From assembly GCA_964529405.1 (NCBI GenBank), contig CAZGWE010000027.1:1-5962 (forward strand): a stretch of DNA of 5,962 nucleotides, given 5' to 3'. The DNA comes from CAZGWE01 sp964529405 (GTDB lineage: Bacteria; Patescibacteriota; UBA1384; XYA2-FULL-43-10; 1-14-0-10-43-13). The notes below the pieces were generated by a model. The model worked only from the letters and a program-made list of their open reading frames with translations, made no database searches and was not told the DNA's origin. Below, piece after piece: positions 5,651-5,962 of this stretch. A program made the position numbers and the translations under genes. How positions within the stretch are numbered: the first letter of the stretch is position 1; each line of letters starts with the position of its first letter.

Positions 5651-5867
5651 ATATACATTTGGATTTCAGCCGGGTGGTTTCTGTCAATGCTTTATTCCAA
5701 ATAACTTTTCTAATAAAGGCGCCCGGATTTTTGGCCAATTAGCCAAACGACCCACCCTCATTGCGCATCCGCAGCTGTCTTGATTGAACGCAATGAGTAA
5801 TGATTTATAACTTGCCCTTGGGCAAGTTATCCAAGCGATTAAAAAGTTACCTCTTGTTTGAGGCAAC
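5651..5867 (-). other. Long structured 5' leader of the transglycosylase gene
   Basis: About 215 bases separate the predicted transcription start (near 5866) from the start codon, and I see no convincing gene in them. In transcript order they can form five helices. P1: GTTGCCTC with GAGGTAAC, one G-U pair (5846-5867). P2: a perfect 10-bp stem with a four-base loop (5807-5830). P3: a perfect 9-bp stem CTCATTGCG/CGCAATGAG around a 23-base loop (5757-5797). P4: a long-range GGGTGG/CCACCC pairing (5752-5757 with 5672-5677). P5: a 6-bp TTTGGC/GCCAAA hairpin inside P4 (5730-5747). The amount of perfect pairing suggests a folded regulatory RNA. I could not match it to a riboswitch or T-box consensus. 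Some bacteria do place c-di-AMP riboswitches before cell-wall hydrolases, but the conserved ydaO core is not recognisable here. Confidence 0.5.
5807..5830. repeat. Perfect 10-bp inverted repeat with CTTG/CAAG loop
   Basis: ATAACTTGCC and GGCAAGTTAT are exact reverse complements separated by four bases. In the leader RNA this is the most stable local hairpin (P2). No T tract follows on either strand, so it is not an intrinsic terminator. It could also be a DNA site for a dimeric protein, although it lies downstream of the promoter. Confidence 0.85.
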
Positions 5868-5872
5868 TGCGC

Positions 5873-5901
5873 ATTGTATCATAAATTGACCGGTTTGTCA
5901 A
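5873..5901 (-). promoter_or_regulatory. Near-consensus sigma-70-type promoter for the transglycosylase
   Basis: On the - strand a perfect -35 TTGACA (5896-5901) and a -10 TACAAT (5873-5878, five of six matches) are separated by exactly 17 bases. Transcription should begin near 5866. It lies between an upstream terminator and the transglycosylase, as expected for an independent transcription unit. This is the best promoter in the window. Confidence 0.85.
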
Positions 5902-5902
5902 T
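5885..5902. promoter_or_regulatory. Operator-like inverted repeat overlapping the -35 box
   Basis: ATTGAC and GTCAAT are perfect 6-bp inverted arms separated by six bases. One arm covers most of the -35 hexamer and the rest lies in the promoter spacer, so a dimeric protein bound here would block RNA polymerase. The regulator is unknown. A TTGAC-type arm is partly imposed by the -35 sequence itself, which tempers the call. Confidence 0.45.
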
Positions 5903-5935
5903 GGTTTTTACGCCATATTATCAAGTCTGCAAAAC

Positions 5936-5959
5936 AAAAAAGGGCTATTTGTCCAGCCC
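5936..5959 (-). terminator. Intrinsic terminator of a - strand gene beyond the right edge
   Basis: On the - strand GGGCT and AGCCC pair around an eight-base loop and are followed at once by six Ts (5936-5941), then GTTTT. The stem is short but GC-rich and the T tract is good. It implies a gene whose 3' end lies just past position 5962, transcribed in the same direction as the transglycosylase. Confidence 0.7.
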
Positions 5960-5962
5960 GAA

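Noticed and set aside
5681..5686. A second perfect TTGACA on the - strand just before the transglycosylase.
   Set aside because: No -10-like hexamer lies 16-19 bases downstream; the nearest TATAT is about 26 bases away and overlaps the start codon.
5741..5760. T-box-like AGGGTGG on the - strand leader.
   Set aside because: The rest of the T-box core (ACCGCG) is replaced by GTCG, no specifier stem or downstream terminator is evident, and the target gene is not an amino-acid or tRNA-synthetase gene.
5684..5866. 60-codon open frame in the transglycosylase leader, starting at a TTG.
   Set aside because: It has no RBS, starts at the predicted transcription start, has no recognisable domain, and its frame runs through strong RNA stems. 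It is best read as a chance opening.

Overview
The window looks like chromosomal core sequence from a small-genomed, monoderm-type bacterium. The combination of a LytR_C-domain protein, a DUF3048 (YerB-like) membrane-anchored protein, a stand-alone PPC/DUF296 protein, TrxB, enolase and a short membrane-linked lytic transglycosylase, all tightly spaced, recalls Candidate Phyla Radiation (Patescibacteria) contigs. That placement is inference from gene content; there is no rRNA or other phylogenetic anchor here. All genes read through with the standard bacterial code. No transposase, integrase, CRISPR array, tRNA or rRNA was seen.

Layout. Positions 1-4817 hold six genes on the + strand: the 3' part of a LytR_C-domain protein (2-472, probably cut by the window edge), an 88-residue two-helix membrane protein (504-770), a PPC/DUF296 protein (775-1194), thioredoxin reductase TrxB (1235-2179), a DUF3048 membrane protein (2288-3460) and enolase (3510-4817). 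The first four are separated by 4 to 40 bases and are probably co-transcribed. A plausible sigma-70-type promoter (2213-2241) then precedes the DUF3048-enolase pair. A strong bidirectional terminator hairpin (4832-4867) closes the + strand block and also serves the convergent gene on the other side.

Positions 4877-5962 are read from the - strand. They hold a lytic transglycosylase (4877-5650), a long, highly structured 5' leader of about 215 bases, a near-consensus promoter (TTGACA, 17 bases, TACAAT) overlapped by a perfect inverted repeat, and finally an intrinsic terminator for a further - strand gene that lies beyond the right edge.

Together the genes cover central glycolysis (enolase), thiol redox balance (TrxB) and envelope or cell-wall work (LytR_C protein, DUF3048 protein, lytic transglycosylase). 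The coding content is mostly conventional. The least explained part, and the best candidate for something undescribed, is the leader and promoter region of the transglycosylase: several strong stems, two mutually exclusive pairings close to the start codon, no visible ribosome binding site, and an operator-like palindrome on the -35 box.
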